From UBA11524 sp964542315 (lineage in GTDB: Bacteria; Bacillota; Clostridia; Christensenellales; Aristaeellaceae): 59,009 bases of DNA. Positions 48,430 through 56,381 of the stretch are shown in pieces. The DNA lies in contig CAZIUA010000007.1 of the NCBI GenBank assembly GCA_964542315.1, positions 1 to 59,009 on the forward strand, in the 5' to 3' direction. The notes under the pieces were generated by a model. The model had not been told where the DNA came from and made no database searches. It saw nothing but the letters and a program-made list of their open reading frames with translations. Numbering within the stretch: the first letter of the stretch is position 1; each line of letters opens with the position of its first letter. Made by a program: the position numbers and the translations under genes.

Positions 48430-50457
48430 ATGTCGGAACTGACCGGCAAATTCGTCCTCAAGGCGCCCTATCAGCCCTCGGGCGATCAGCCCCAGGCCAT
48501 CGAGGCGCTCGCTGCAGGCGTGCAGCAGGGTCTGGATGCGCAGGTGCTCCTGGGCGTGACGGGCTCAGGCAAGACCTTCACCATGGCCTCCGTGATCGAG
48601 AAGGTGCAGCGTCCTACGCTGGTCATCGCGCATAACAAGACCCTCGCCGCGCAGCTGTGTTCGGAGCTGAAGGCTTTCTTCCCGGACAGCCGCGTGGAGT
48701 ATTTCGTGTCCTATTATGATTACTATCAGCCGGAGGCGTACATCGCCTCGTCGGACACCTATATCGAGAAGGACGCCGCCATCAATGAGGAGATCGACCG
48801 GCTGCGTCACAGCGCCACGGCGGCCCTTCGGGAGCGCCGCGACGTCATCATCGTCGCATCGGTCAGCTGCATCTACTCCATGGGCGATCCCAGCGAATAC
48901 GAGGGGCAGATGATCAGCCTGCGTCCGGGAATGTGCATCGCCCGGGATGATCTGCTGCGTCAGTTGATCGATATCCAGTATGAGCGCAACGACATCGAGT
49001 TCGCGCGCGGCTCCTTCCGTGTGCGCGGCGATGTGGTGGAGATCATTCCTGCCGCAATGAATGAGCACGGTCTGCGCATCGAATTCTTCGGCGACGAGAT
49101 CGACCGCATCAGCGAGATCGACGCGGTGAGCGGACATGTGCTCTCCAGCCTGGAGCATGCGGCGGTCTTCCCGGCGACCCATTATGCCACGGACAAGAGC
49201 CACCTGGAGGAGAATATCGCCGTCATTGAGGAGGATCTCCAGGCGCAGATCGACCGCTTCACCCAGGAGGGCAAGCTGCTGGAGGCCGAACGCATCGCCC
49301 AGCGCACGAATTATGACATCGAGATGATGCGCGAGATCGGCTATTGCTCCGGCATTGAGAACTATTCCCGCTATTTCGATGGCCGCAAGCCCGGCGATGC
49401 GCCCTACTCCCTGCTGGATTATTTCCCCAAGGGCTTCCTGTGCTTCATTGACGAGAGCCATGTCACCGTGCCGCAGATCCGCGCGATGTACAACGGCGAC
49501 CGCGCCCGCAAGGAGCAGCTGGTGGAGTATGGCTTCCGCCTGCCCAGCGCGTATGACAACCGTCCGCTGCTCTTTGAGGAGTTTGAGCAGCGCATCGGCC
49601 AGACCATCTACGTCAGCGCGACGCCCGGTGTCTATGAATTGGGCAAGACCAAGCAGATCGTGGAGCAGATTATCCGCCCGACGGGCCTGCTGGATCCCAA
49701 GATCGACGTGCGCCCTGCCACCGGTCAGGTGGATGACCTGGTGGGCGAGATCAACCGGGTGGTGAAGAACAAGCAGCGCGTGCTGGTCACGACGCTGACC
49801 AAGCGCATGGCGGAATCCCTGACGGAATACCTGCGCGGGATGGATATGCGCGTGCGCTATCTGCATTCCGACGTGACCACGATGGAACGCATGGAGCTCA
49901 TTCGCGGCCTGCGTCTGGGCGAATACGACATTCTGGTGGGCATCAACCTCTTGCGTGAGGGCCTTGACCTGCCGGAAGTCAGCCTGGTCGCCATCCTCGA
50001 TGCGGACAAGGAGGGCTTCCTGCGTTCGGAAACGTCGTTGGTGCAGACCATTGGCCGTGCCGCGCGAAATGTGGATGGCCGTGTCATTATGTATGCCGAT
50101 GTGATGACGGAGAGCATGATGCGCGCCATCGGCGAGACCAACCGCCGCCGCGCCCTTCAGCAGGCGTACAACGAGGAGCACAGCATCACCCCGGAGAGCG
50201 TGCGCAACGCGATCCATCAGGCGCTGGAGGTCACGAAGAAGGTCGAGGAGACCGCCCCTGCGCCGCTGACGGAGGAGGAACGTGCCGCCATCGCCAAGGA
50301 AATCGAGGAGCAGATGCTCTCCGCTGCCCGCGATCTGGACTTCGAGCGTGCCGCCAAGCTGCGTGACCAGCTGCTGGAGATGCGCGGTGAGGCGCCCCAG
50401 AAGAACGACGTGCAGCGCAAGCGCCGGAAAACGCGGGAGTCCACCCGACATCACTGA
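48430..50457 (+). CDS. uvrB: Excinuclease ABC subunit B
   Basis: This 675-residue helicase-like damage-verification subunit of nucleotide excision repair has Walker A GVTGSGKT (42-49). The beta-hairpin region YYDYYQPEAYIASSDTYIEKD inserts between DNA strands; the DEAD-type box is FIDESHVTV. Motifs V and VI are GINLLREGLDLPEV and TIGRAARN. A C-terminal UVR motif (about 630-660) recruits UvrC. GAGGTG lies 7 bases before ATG 48430. uvrA and uvrC are not in the window. Confidence 0.97.
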   Translation: MSELTGKFVLKAPYQPSGDQPQAIEALAAGVQQGLDAQVLLGVTGSGKTFTMASVIEKVQRPTLVIAHNKTLAAQLCSELKAFFPDSRVEYFVSYYDYYQPEAYIASSDTYIEKDAAINEEIDRLRHSATAALRERRDVIIVASVSCIYSMGDPSEYEGQMISLRPGMCIARDDLLRQLIDIQYERNDIEFARGSFRVRGDVVEIIPAAMNEHGLRIEFFGDEIDRISEIDAVSGHVLSSLEHAAVFPATHYATDKSHLEENIAVIEEDLQAQIDRFTQEGKLLEAERIAQRTNYDIEMMREIGYCSGIENYSRYFDGRKPGDAPYSLLDYFPKGFLCFIDESHVTVPQIRAMYNGDRARKEQLVEYGFRLPSAYDNRPLLFEEFEQRIGQTIYVSATPGVYELGKTKQIVEQIIRPTGLLDPKIDVRPATGQVDDLVGEINRVVKNKQRVLVTTLTKRMAESLTEYLRGMDMRVRYLHSDVTTMERMELIRGLRLGEYDILVGINLLREGLDLPEVSLVAILDADKEGFLRSETSLVQTIGRAARNVDGRVIMYADVMTESMMRAIGETNRRRALQQAYNEEHSITPESVRNAIHQALEVTKKVEETAPAPLTEEERAAIAKEIEEQMLSAARDLDFERAAKLRDQLLEMRGEAPQKNDVQRKRRKTRESTRHH

Positions 50458-50506
50458 GAAAAATAGAACGTGCGATACGATATTATTCGGCGAGGGGAGA
50501 GAGAAC

Positions 50507-51238
50507 ATGCTGGCCATCGACCATATCACCGTGCGCTCCGAAAAGGTGATGCATCCGCTGACGCTGGCGGTCTGTCCGGATTTCCACAATGGAGATGTGC
50601 AGGCGCTGTGTCATGCCGTGCAGGGGGCGGATGCCATCCTGATCGCGGGCGACCTGGTGGATCGCCATGCGCGCCGCAATAATGGCTATGACAATGCGGT
50701 GCGGTTCCTGCAGGCCGCGCTGAAAATCGCCCCGACCTTTTACAGCCTTGGCAATCACGAGCAGAAATTCCCCCTGTTGGCGGAATACTGGCTGCATGTG
50801 GAAGCGAGTGAAGTCACCGTGCTGGACGATGCGTTCGTGCACTTTGGTGGCATCGTCCTGGGCGGATTGAGCAGCGTCCGTGCGGAAGCATCGGCACGCG
50901 ATCTGCCTGCGCTGCTGGCGGAGAAGCAGCCCTTCCTGCAGGAAATGGCAGATCAGGAGGGCTTCAAGCTGCTGATGTGCCATCATCCGGAATACTACGC
51001 CATGGGGGTGCAGGATCGCGGCATTGACCTGACCGTCGCCGGGCATGCCCATGGGGGACAGGTGCGCATCGGGCGTCAGGGGCTGTACGCGCCGGGGCAG
51101 GGGATCCTCCCGCGCCTGACCAGCGGATTCTACGACCGGCAGCGCCTGCTGGTGTCCCGCGGCGTGACCAACGCCACCTGGGCGCCGCGCATCCACTGCG
51201 GATGCCAGGTCATCATGCTGCATTTGGAGGGCTGTTGA
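50507..51238 (+). CDS. Calcineurin-like metallophosphoesterase
   Basis: This 243-residue protein has the phosphoesterase metal motifs in order: DFHNGD (D-x-H), GDLVDRH, GNHE, CHHPEYY and GHAHGGQ. These resemble YkuE/YaeI-type phosphoesterases, but no transmembrane segment or signal peptide is seen, so it is probably cytoplasmic. The substrate is unknown. ATG 50507 follows GGGGAGAGAGAA; the longer open frame overlaps uvrB and is not supported. It is followed 2 bp later by an inositol-monophosphatase-like gene, which suggests co-transcription. Confidence 0.88.
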   Translation: MLAIDHITVRSEKVMHPLTLAVCPDFHNGDVQALCHAVQGADAILIAGDLVDRHARRNNGYDNAVRFLQAALKIAPTFYSLGNHEQKFPLLAEYWLHVEASEVTVLDDAFVHFGGIVLGGLSSVRAEASARDLPALLAEKQPFLQEMADQEGFKLLMCHHPEYYAMGVQDRGIDLTVAGHAHGGQVRIGRQGLYAPGQGILPRLTSGFYDRQRLLVSRGVTNATWAPRIHCGCQVIMLHLEGC

Positions 51239-51240
51239 GC

Positions 51241-52014
51241 ATGAAGAACGCGATCGAACCCATCATCCGGCAGGCTGCACGGCTGATGCTGGACTTTGCT
51301 GACCCGGCGGTGTATGCCAAGGGGCGGCATGCGGACTTTGTCACCGAGGCGGATGTGGCGGTGCAGACCTACCTCATCGAGGCGCTCTCGCGGGCCTTCC
51401 CGGAGGCCTGCTTCCTGGCGGAGGAGGGGGAATCTGCCGCCCTGACGGAGCGGTTCACCTTCATCATCGACCCCATTGACGGCACGACGAATTACTTCCG
51501 CCGCCGTCGCTGCTCCATGATCTCCATCGGCGCGGTGGAAGGGAAGAAGCCTGTGTTCGGCATGCTCTACGATCCCTATCGGGATGAACTCCATCATGCG
51601 GCGCCGGGGCGCGGTGCGTGGTGCGGTCAGGAGCGGCTGCATGTGGCGGATACGCCGCTGGAACGGGCGCTCATCGGCTTCGGCAGTGCGCCCTACTATG
51701 AGGAGCTCTTCTCCGTGACGGCGCGCACGCTGGCCGCGCTGCTGCCTCAGGTGGCAGATATACGGCGCACGGGCAGCGCATGCATGGATCTGTGCGATGT
51801 GGCCGCCGGACGCAGCGACGGGCATTTCGAGTGGCGGCTCCAGCCGTGGGACTACTGCGCGGCGACGCTGCTGGTGGAGGAAGCCGGCGGGCGGTGCGGC
51901 AATATTCTGGGCGGACCGGTCACCTATGACAGGGCCATCCCCCATATGGCGGCCAGCGCGCGGATCTTCGATGCGCTGCAGACCCTGCTGCAAAAGGTCG
52001 ATCAGGACAAATAA
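51241..52014 (+). CDS. Inositol monophosphatase family phosphatase
   Basis: This is a 257-residue Mg-dependent phosphatase with the family motifs AEEGES (60-65), IDPIDGTTNYF (76-86) and WDYCAATLLVEEAGG near the C-terminus, which bind the metal ions and substrate. Substrates of bacterial members include inositol monophosphate, fructose 1,6-bisphosphate, NADP and PAP, so specificity is open. GGAGGG in the preceding gene's end acts as ribosome site. It ends before a bidirectional terminator. Confidence 0.92.
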   Translation: MKNAIEPIIRQAARLMLDFADPAVYAKGRHADFVTEADVAVQTYLIEALSRAFPEACFLAEEGESAALTERFTFIIDPIDGTTNYFRRRRCSMISIGAVEGKKPVFGMLYDPYRDELHHAAPGRGAWCGQERLHVADTPLERALIGFGSAPYYEELFSVTARTLAALLPQVADIRRTGSACMDLCDVAAGRSDGHFEWRLQPWDYCAATLLVEEAGGRCGNILGGPVTYDRAIPHMAASARIFDALQTLLQKVDQDK

Positions 52015-52018
52015 AGCG

Positions 52019-52056
52019 AACTCCCTGCCGCGAAAGTGCAGCAGGGAGTTTTTGTG
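52019..52056 (+). terminator. Bidirectional terminator between convergent genes
   Basis: AACTCCCTGC pairs with GCAGGGAGTT around a 12-base loop, followed by TTTG. It separates the phosphatase gene from the convergent operon. Confidence 0.8.
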
Positions 52057-52074
52057 TGCCGGATCACATCCGAA

Positions 52075-52452
52075 TCATTTCATCAGTTCGTCGGTCAGGC
52101 GAAGAATCTCCGGCGCCAGACGGGCCTGATCCTTCTTCCAGATGCGCTGATAGATCGGGTAGGCCAGGGCGGCCAGGGCGATGCCGATCAGCCCGATGAT
52201 GATGCCGGGGACGAACCAGTCCCCCACCCATACCATGCAGCAGCTCATGCCCAGACCGAGCACCAGCGCACCGAGGATGCCCACGATCAGCGAGACCATC
52301 GTGGCGCGGCGCGTGGTTTCCGCGTCCAGGCGGCGGAGCTTCGCCATTTTGTCCTCCTCCGGGGGGAGGTATTTGCTGCGGATCTTCTTCAGCTCCTCCT
52401 GATCCTTCGCGGAAAAGCTGTACTGGAATGTGGGCTGCTGTTCATTGGGCAT
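52075..52452 (-). CDS. Small two-helix membrane protein
   Basis: This 125-residue protein has a charged N-terminal part (YSFSAKDQEELKKIRSKYLP) before two transmembrane helices (about 51-73 and 80-100). A basic cytoplasmic tail ends LTDELMK. Similar small Firmicutes proteins with this S-A-K-D-Q-E-E start have no established function. Its start lies within the last 11 bases of the upstream membrane-protein gene (52442), which suggests translational coupling. AGGAG lies 10 bases before ATG. It is last in the operon with the OmpR-type regulator and kinase. Confidence 0.75.
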   Translation of the reverse strand: MPNEQQPTFQYSFSAKDQEELKKIRSKYLPPEEDKMAKLRRLDAETTRRATMVSLIVGILGALVLGLGMSCCMVWVGDWFVPGIIIGLIGIALAALAYPIYQRIWKKDQARLAPEILRLTDELMK

Positions 52453-53332
52453 ATTCGGTCAACTCCTGTTCGTGTTTGATGTTGCGTGTGGCCTGCAGGA
52501 TCATGTGGATCGACAGGCAGAGGATAAAGATGGCGATGGCGGCGCCACTGACCGTCAGGAGGATGCGGCGGAAGACCGCTTGCCCCTCGGCGGCGAAGGT
52601 GCTGAGCATGGCGTCCTCCAGGGACAGCATGGACACCATGGCCGTCACCAGGGAGAGGATCTTCGCGGCGGTGCAGACGGGGCTGTCATACCGCTTGTAG
52701 CGGATGACATTCACCGTCGCTGTGGCCAGCAGGCTGAAGGTGTACGCCGCCATGGTGATGGTGACGATCTCGTGGTGGCTGACGCTGCGGATGTGCAGCA
52801 CAAAGCAGAGCACGAACACCAGAAGCGCCAGATTCATGATCATCAGGCCGATGCCGCACAGGCGGTACTTCCGCCACTCCAGCTGTTTGGCCTCGCCGGG
52901 CGCATGGTGCAGCAGATGCCGCCCCAGAATATAGCGCATACCGGCCAGCAGGAAGTAGTAGATCGCCATGGCATAGAACCACGCCGAGTGGTGCAGGAGC
53001 CCCAGCACCAGCTGAAAGGCCGAATACGCCGCATTCCACACAAAGGAGGACAGCAGGCTGAGCTTCATGCGCAGCTGCACATCCGTGCTGTAGCGCAGGT
53101 ACCAGCGGTTCTCCGTGCGGAATCGGCGGATGAAGGCGATCATGCCCGGCACGCGCAGGCAAAGGATCACCAGCGTGTAGAAGGACAGCGTATAGGCTGC
53201 GATGCTCAGGACATCGCGGCTTTCCAGCCGCACCATGCTGTAGACCAGCCCGGCGGCGGCCAGGAGGGTCATGAGCGCGGCGATGGCCGGGTGGGGGAAA
53301 AGCAGGTGCTTTCCGATCTTCTTCCAGTTCAT
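52442..53332 (-). CDS. Multi-pass membrane protein of unknown function
   Basis: This is a 296-residue integral membrane protein with about seven hydrophobic segments, a basic loop (IRRFRTENRWYLRYS) and conserved-looking His residues in HHSAWFYAMAIYYFLLAGMRYILG. No transporter or enzyme family was recognised. Its ATG overlaps the kinase stop by four bases, and it overlaps the next gene by 11. The tight coupling to a regulator/kinase pair suggests that it takes part in the same response. Confidence 0.8.
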   Translation of the reverse strand: MNWKKIGKHLLFPHPAIAALMTLLAAAGLVYSMVRLESRDVLSIAAYTLSFYTLVILCLRVPGMIAFIRRFRTENRWYLRYSTDVQLRMKLSLLSSFVWNAAYSAFQLVLGLLHHSAWFYAMAIYYFLLAGMRYILGRHLLHHAPGEAKQLEWRKYRLCGIGLMIMNLALLVFVLCFVLHIRSVSHHEIVTITMAAYTFSLLATATVNVIRYKRYDSPVCTAAKILSLVTAMVSMLSLEDAMLSTFAAEGQAVFRRILLTVSGAAIAIFILCLSIHMILQATRNIKHEQELTEYAQ

Positions 53333-54387
53333 GGCTTTCTCCCGATGGTGACGATGAAGGTGGAGCCCTCGCCGGGGGTGCTCTGGACGCTGATGCCCCC
53401 GCCGATGATCTCGATGATGCGCTTCACCAGCGCCAGCCCCAGACCATTGCCGCGGGTGGCGTGGGAGGCATCGCCCTGATAGAATTTCTCGAAGATGTGT
53501 GCGCCGGTCTCAGGGGACATGCCGCAGCCGGTATCCTGCACGGTGACGGTGGCGTAATCCGCACAGGCGGAGAGCATCACGCGGACGCATCCGCCCGATG
53601 GGGTGAATTTGAAGGCGTTGGAGAGCAGATTGTTCCACACCAGCGCGAGCAGCTCGCGGTCGGCGGTGATGCGTACGTCCTCCGCGATGTCCGTTTCGAT
53701 GTTGATCTGCTCCTGCTCCCAGATGTGCTCGTATTGCAGGAGGCATTCGCAAAGCTGCTCGCCCAGGTCATAGGGCGCGGCCTCGGGGAAGATCTGCTGG
53801 TTCTCCAGCTTGTTCAGTTTGAGGATGTTGGTCATCATGTCCGCCAGGCGGCGCGTACTGTCGGTGATGGCGCGGGCATATTCGATGCGCTTGTCATCGG
53901 GCAGATCGGGCGTCTGGAGCAGCGTGCCGTAATTGGCGATGACCGCCAGGGGCGTCTTCATCTCGTGGGAAACGTTGGAGATGAAGTCCGTGCGCAGGGT
54001 CTCCACGCCGGAAAGCTCCTGCTCCATCTGGTTGAAGCAGCTGACGATCTCGTTGAAGCTCTCATCCGCCGAGAAGCGCCGGATAGGCCTGACCCGGACG
54101 GAAAAATCGCCGGAGACGATCTTTTTCGCGGCCTCAGCGATGCTCCGCGCCGCGCGCTCGATCGTCAGCCTGCGCCGCAGCAGGTCGATCAGCGCAAACA
54201 GCAGGCTGAGCAGCACCACATTGGCCAGCGTCAGCTTGGCGGCGGTGTTGACCATCTCAGCGGTGAGCACCACGCCCAGGGAGCGCATCAGCAGGGTGGT
54301 GAAAAGGGACACGCAGCAGGTGACGAGGAACGCCGCCAGCAGGAAGAAACACAGGAAATGGCTCAGGCTATGCAGAAAGCGATTCAT
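53329..54387 (-). CDS. Sensor histidine kinase (OmpR-system partner)
   Basis: This 352-residue kinase has two N-terminal helices (about 8-36 and 54-72) separated by only a short extracytoplasmic loop of about 17 residues, so sensing may be intramembrane. HAMP follows (about 73-125), then HisKA VSHEMKTPLAVIANYG with H141. The HATPase domain contains VWNNLLSNAFKFTP, DTGCGM and GNGLGLALVKRII. It overlaps both the regulator gene (upstream) and the membrane-protein gene (downstream) by four bases. Small-loop kinases of this type often respond to antibiotics or membrane stress; that role is inferred. Confidence 0.92.
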   Translation of the reverse strand: MNRFLHSLSHFLCFFLLAAFLVTCCVSLFTTLLMRSLGVVLTAEMVNTAAKLTLANVVLLSLLFALIDLLRRRLTIERAARSIAEAAKKIVSGDFSVRVRPIRRFSADESFNEIVSCFNQMEQELSGVETLRTDFISNVSHEMKTPLAVIANYGTLLQTPDLPDDKRIEYARAITDSTRRLADMMTNILKLNKLENQQIFPEAAPYDLGEQLCECLLQYEHIWEQEQINIETDIAEDVRITADRELLALVWNNLLSNAFKFTPSGGCVRVMLSACADYATVTVQDTGCGMSPETGAHIFEKFYQGDASHATRGNGLGLALVKRIIEIIGGGISVQSTPGEGSTFIVTIGRKP

Positions 54388-55055
54388 TTCAGCACCGCCT
54401 TATACCCCAGACCGTGAACGGTCTTGATCTCAAAATCATCGCAGGCGGACAGCTTTGCGCGGAGCTTGGTCATATACACATCCACCGCGCGGGGAGCCGT
54501 ATCCGAATCCGCATCCCAGAATTCATCCATCAGCTGCTGACGGGTGAAGGTCTTTTTGGGGTAGGAGAGGAGCTTGTAGAGGATGTTAAACTCGCGCACG
54601 GTCATGGGGATCTCCTCACCGTCCAGTGCGGCGGTGTATTCATCCGCATCCATTGTGAAGCGTCCGATGGTCAGCTGGCGGCTGGCGGCGATCTTTGCGC
54701 GCCGTAGCAGAGCGCCGATGCGCAGGAACAGTTCGTCCAGGTCGATGGGCTTGACCATGTAATCATCCACGCCGATGCGGAAGCCCCGCTGCTTGGAGGC
54801 GATATCGTCCCGGGCCGTCATGAACAGCAGGGGGATGTTCTCATTGAGGGCGCGGACATTCTGTGCGAATTCAAAGCCGTCGATGCCGGGCATCATGATG
54901 TCCGACACGATCAGGTCAAACACATTGGCGTACAGCGCGTCGTAGGCGTCTGCGGCATTCAGGCAGCCGGTGGCCGCGTAGCCGGATCGGTTCAGGAAGG
55001 CGCAGACCGTGCGGTTCAGGTCGCGGTCGTCCTCCACAACAAGGATCTTGAACAT
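54384..55055 (-). CDS. OmpR-family response regulator
   Basis: This is a 223-residue regulator with a receiver domain (VVEDD, phospho-acceptor D52 in VSDIMMPGIDGFEF, Lys in MVKPI). A winged-helix DNA-binding domain follows (about 125-222; MTVREFNILYKLLSYPKKTFTRQQLMD, VDVYMTKLRAKL). AGGGAGG lies 7 bases before ATG 55055, which is also where the receiver begins; an upstream ATG (55082) is less likely. It heads a four-gene operon on the minus strand. Confidence 0.93.
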   Translation of the reverse strand: MFKILVVEDDRDLNRTVCAFLNRSGYAATGCLNAADAYDALYANVFDLIVSDIMMPGIDGFEFAQNVRALNENIPLLFMTARDDIASKQRGFRIGVDDYMVKPIDLDELFLRIGALLRRAKIAASRQLTIGRFTMDADEYTAALDGEEIPMTVREFNILYKLLSYPKKTFTRQQLMDEFWDADSDTAPRAVDVYMTKLRAKLSACDDFEIKTVHGLGYKAVLK

Positions 55056-55086
55056 GGGAATGCCTCCCTTTGGTTTCAGCATGCGG

Positions 55087-55118
55087 ATGATAGCACAACT
55101 ATGTTTATTTTTTGTTAA
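55087..55118 (-). promoter_or_regulatory. Two TTAACA-like repeats at 11-bp spacing and -10
   Basis: On the minus strand: TTAACA (55118-55113), TAAACA (55107-55102) 11 bp later and, after 9 bp, TATCAT (55092-55087). The geometry matches the boxes upstream of the regulator at 45473. Confidence 0.55.
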
Positions 55119-55151
55119 CTCTGAAGGCCTCGGAGCTCTTTTTGCGGTGGA

Positions 55152-55397
55152 TCACGCCTTTGCGGCCTGGATGCGCGCCTCAGCGGCGGCCATGCGTTCC
55201 TCCGCCTGAGCAATCTGCTTGTCCTGCTCGGCCTTCATGGCGGCCTTGCGCGCCGCAGGACGGCTCGCGGCCTTCGCTTCCGCCCACTGGGCCTTGCTTT
55301 CCGCCTCCGTGGCGGCGAAATTCGCCTTGTCCACCGCGTGCTGCGCCTTTGCGCTTTCCTTCATGTCAGCAAAAGCCTGCTTGAAAAACGAAATCAT
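55152..55397 (-). CDS. Small Ala/Lys/Glu-rich helical protein
   Basis: This 81-residue protein is predicted to be almost entirely helical and coiled-coil-prone, with many Ala, Lys, Glu and Gln (for example EQDKQIAQAEERMAAAEARI). It starts MISFFKQAFADMKE and has no signal peptide or membrane segment. GAGGAG sits better relative to ATG 55397 than to ATG 55403. It begins 13 bp after the stop of the four-helix protein gene, so the two form an operon. No function was recognised. Confidence 0.6.
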   Translation of the reverse strand: MISFFKQAFADMKESAKAQHAVDKANFAATEAESKAQWAEAKAASRPAARKAAMKAEQDKQIAQAEERMAAAEARIQAAKA

Positions 55398-55410
55398 GGT
55401 CATGCTCTCC

Positions 55411-55782
55411 TCACTTCAGTCCCTTGCAGACCGGGATCGCGCCCAGACCCAGCATCAGTCCGGCAGCCCCGACGATGATGCCCTGGAGCATCAGCCCCTC
55501 GAAGCTCATCACCATCGCCATGCCCGTGCCGAACACCAGCGCCGCCGCAACGCAGTAGCTCACCTTGCCGACGGTCTTCCAGTTCACCTTCATCATCGGA
55601 CGGCCCGCCATCGTCCAGCGCACCGCGCCCAGGACGATCAGCGCCAGCGCGCCCGCCGCCGTCACGACCACACCCGGGCGGAAGGCATTCCACTCCGGCA
55701 GCAGGCACATGCACATGCCCACCGCAAACACCAGGGAGCTCAGCACCGTCAGCATCAGGAACAGGTAATTCTTCTTCGTCAT
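55411..55782 (-). CDS. Four-helix small membrane protein
   Basis: This is a 123-residue protein with four transmembrane segments (NYLFLMLTVLSSLVFAVGMC, GVVVTAAGALALIVLGAVRW, YCVAAALVFGTGMAMVM and LQGIIVGAAGLMLGLGAIPV). A short basic end (CKGLK) follows. GGAGG precedes ATG 55782 at a 9-base distance; ATG 55788 is too close to it. It resembles small YiaA/DUF-type membrane proteins only in outline, and no family was recognised. Confidence 0.7.
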   Translation of the reverse strand: MTKKNYLFLMLTVLSSLVFAVGMCMCLLPEWNAFRPGVVVTAAGALALIVLGAVRWTMAGRPMMKVNWKTVGKVSYCVAAALVFGTGMAMVMSFEGLMLQGIIVGAAGLMLGLGAIPVCKGLK

Positions 55783-55824
55783 TGTCATTTTCCTCCGTTT
55801 GATCGTTTGTTGTCTCACCAACGA

Positions 55825-55853
55825 TGAATAGGATATCAGGCGGAGGTTTGCAA
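55825..55853 (-). promoter_or_regulatory. Promoter of the small membrane-protein operon
   Basis: On the minus strand: TTGCAA (55853-55848), a 17-bp spacer and TATTCA (55830-55825). Confidence 0.5.
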
Positions 55854-55928
55854 GCTGTCAGCTTTTTGTTTGCGAAATGTTAATCTGCCGGAGTAATTCG
55901 AAAGTCGGCGCGGTTTTCGTGCCGGAAT

Positions 55929-55956
55929 GAAAAAATCGTCCCCTTGCAGGGACAAT
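55929..55956 (-). terminator. Terminator read from the XRE-gene side
   Basis: On the minus strand GTCCC pairs with GGGAC around TGCAAG(G) and is followed by GATTTTTTC. It lies about 430 bp after the XRE gene's stop codon. Confidence 0.7.
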
Positions 55957-55960
55957 CTGG
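55944..55960. repeat. 17-bp direct repeat, distal copy
   Basis: TTGCAGGGACAATCTGG matches 56363-56379 at 16 of 17 positions. It overlaps the terminator stem. Confidence 0.75.
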
Positions 55961-56362
55961 GGGCCAAACCTTTACAGGCGATCTACTATGTTTTTCGGAT
56001 ACGCAGGGAGCGGATGGGGGAGGCGGCTGCATCGTAACCCAGCAAAGGAGCCGTTGCGGCGATTATTCAGGGGATTGCTTCCTGTTTTCATCCCAACCTC
56101 CGAAGAAAAAGACGACTATGCTAGAACATTCTGTTCAAAGCAATCCTCTGAATCCAGAGCTGCCAAACATATGCAGCCGCCTTTACTACGAAGTGACAGA
56201 TTGCGAGGGGGTCTGGGGGGAAAGCAGCGATTTAGCTTTCCCCCCAGCGGCTTTCCGCCGCTTTCGACGCGCGAAAGCGGCCTTGTGCTGGATGGCTTTC
56301 CGCTGCATAAACGAGGCGAGGCCTCCACGCGAAAGCGGCCTTCGATTCGGTCTACATATGCT
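55961..56362. other. Structured non-coding segment between direct repeats
   Basis: About 400 bp without a credible gene on either strand. It contains a perfect 13-bp stem (CTGGGGGGAAAGC at 56213-56225 with GCTTTCCCCCCAG at 56235-56247) and a perfect 10-bp stem (GCCGCTTTCG at 56257-56266 with CGAAAGCGGC at 56272-56281). A further copy of GCGAAAGCGGCCTT lies near 56332. A long-range inverted repeat joins about 56069-56083 with about 56139-56153 (GGATTGCTT/AAGCAATCC). The 17-bp direct repeats flank it. Confidence 0.6.
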
Positions 56363-56379
56363 TTGCAGGGACGATCTGG
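56363..56379. repeat. 17-bp direct repeat, gene-proximal copy
   Basis: TTGCAGGGACGATCTGG lies 2 bp from the XRE gene's stop codon. It matches 55944-55960 except for one base. Confidence 0.75.
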
Positions 56380-56381
56380 CC

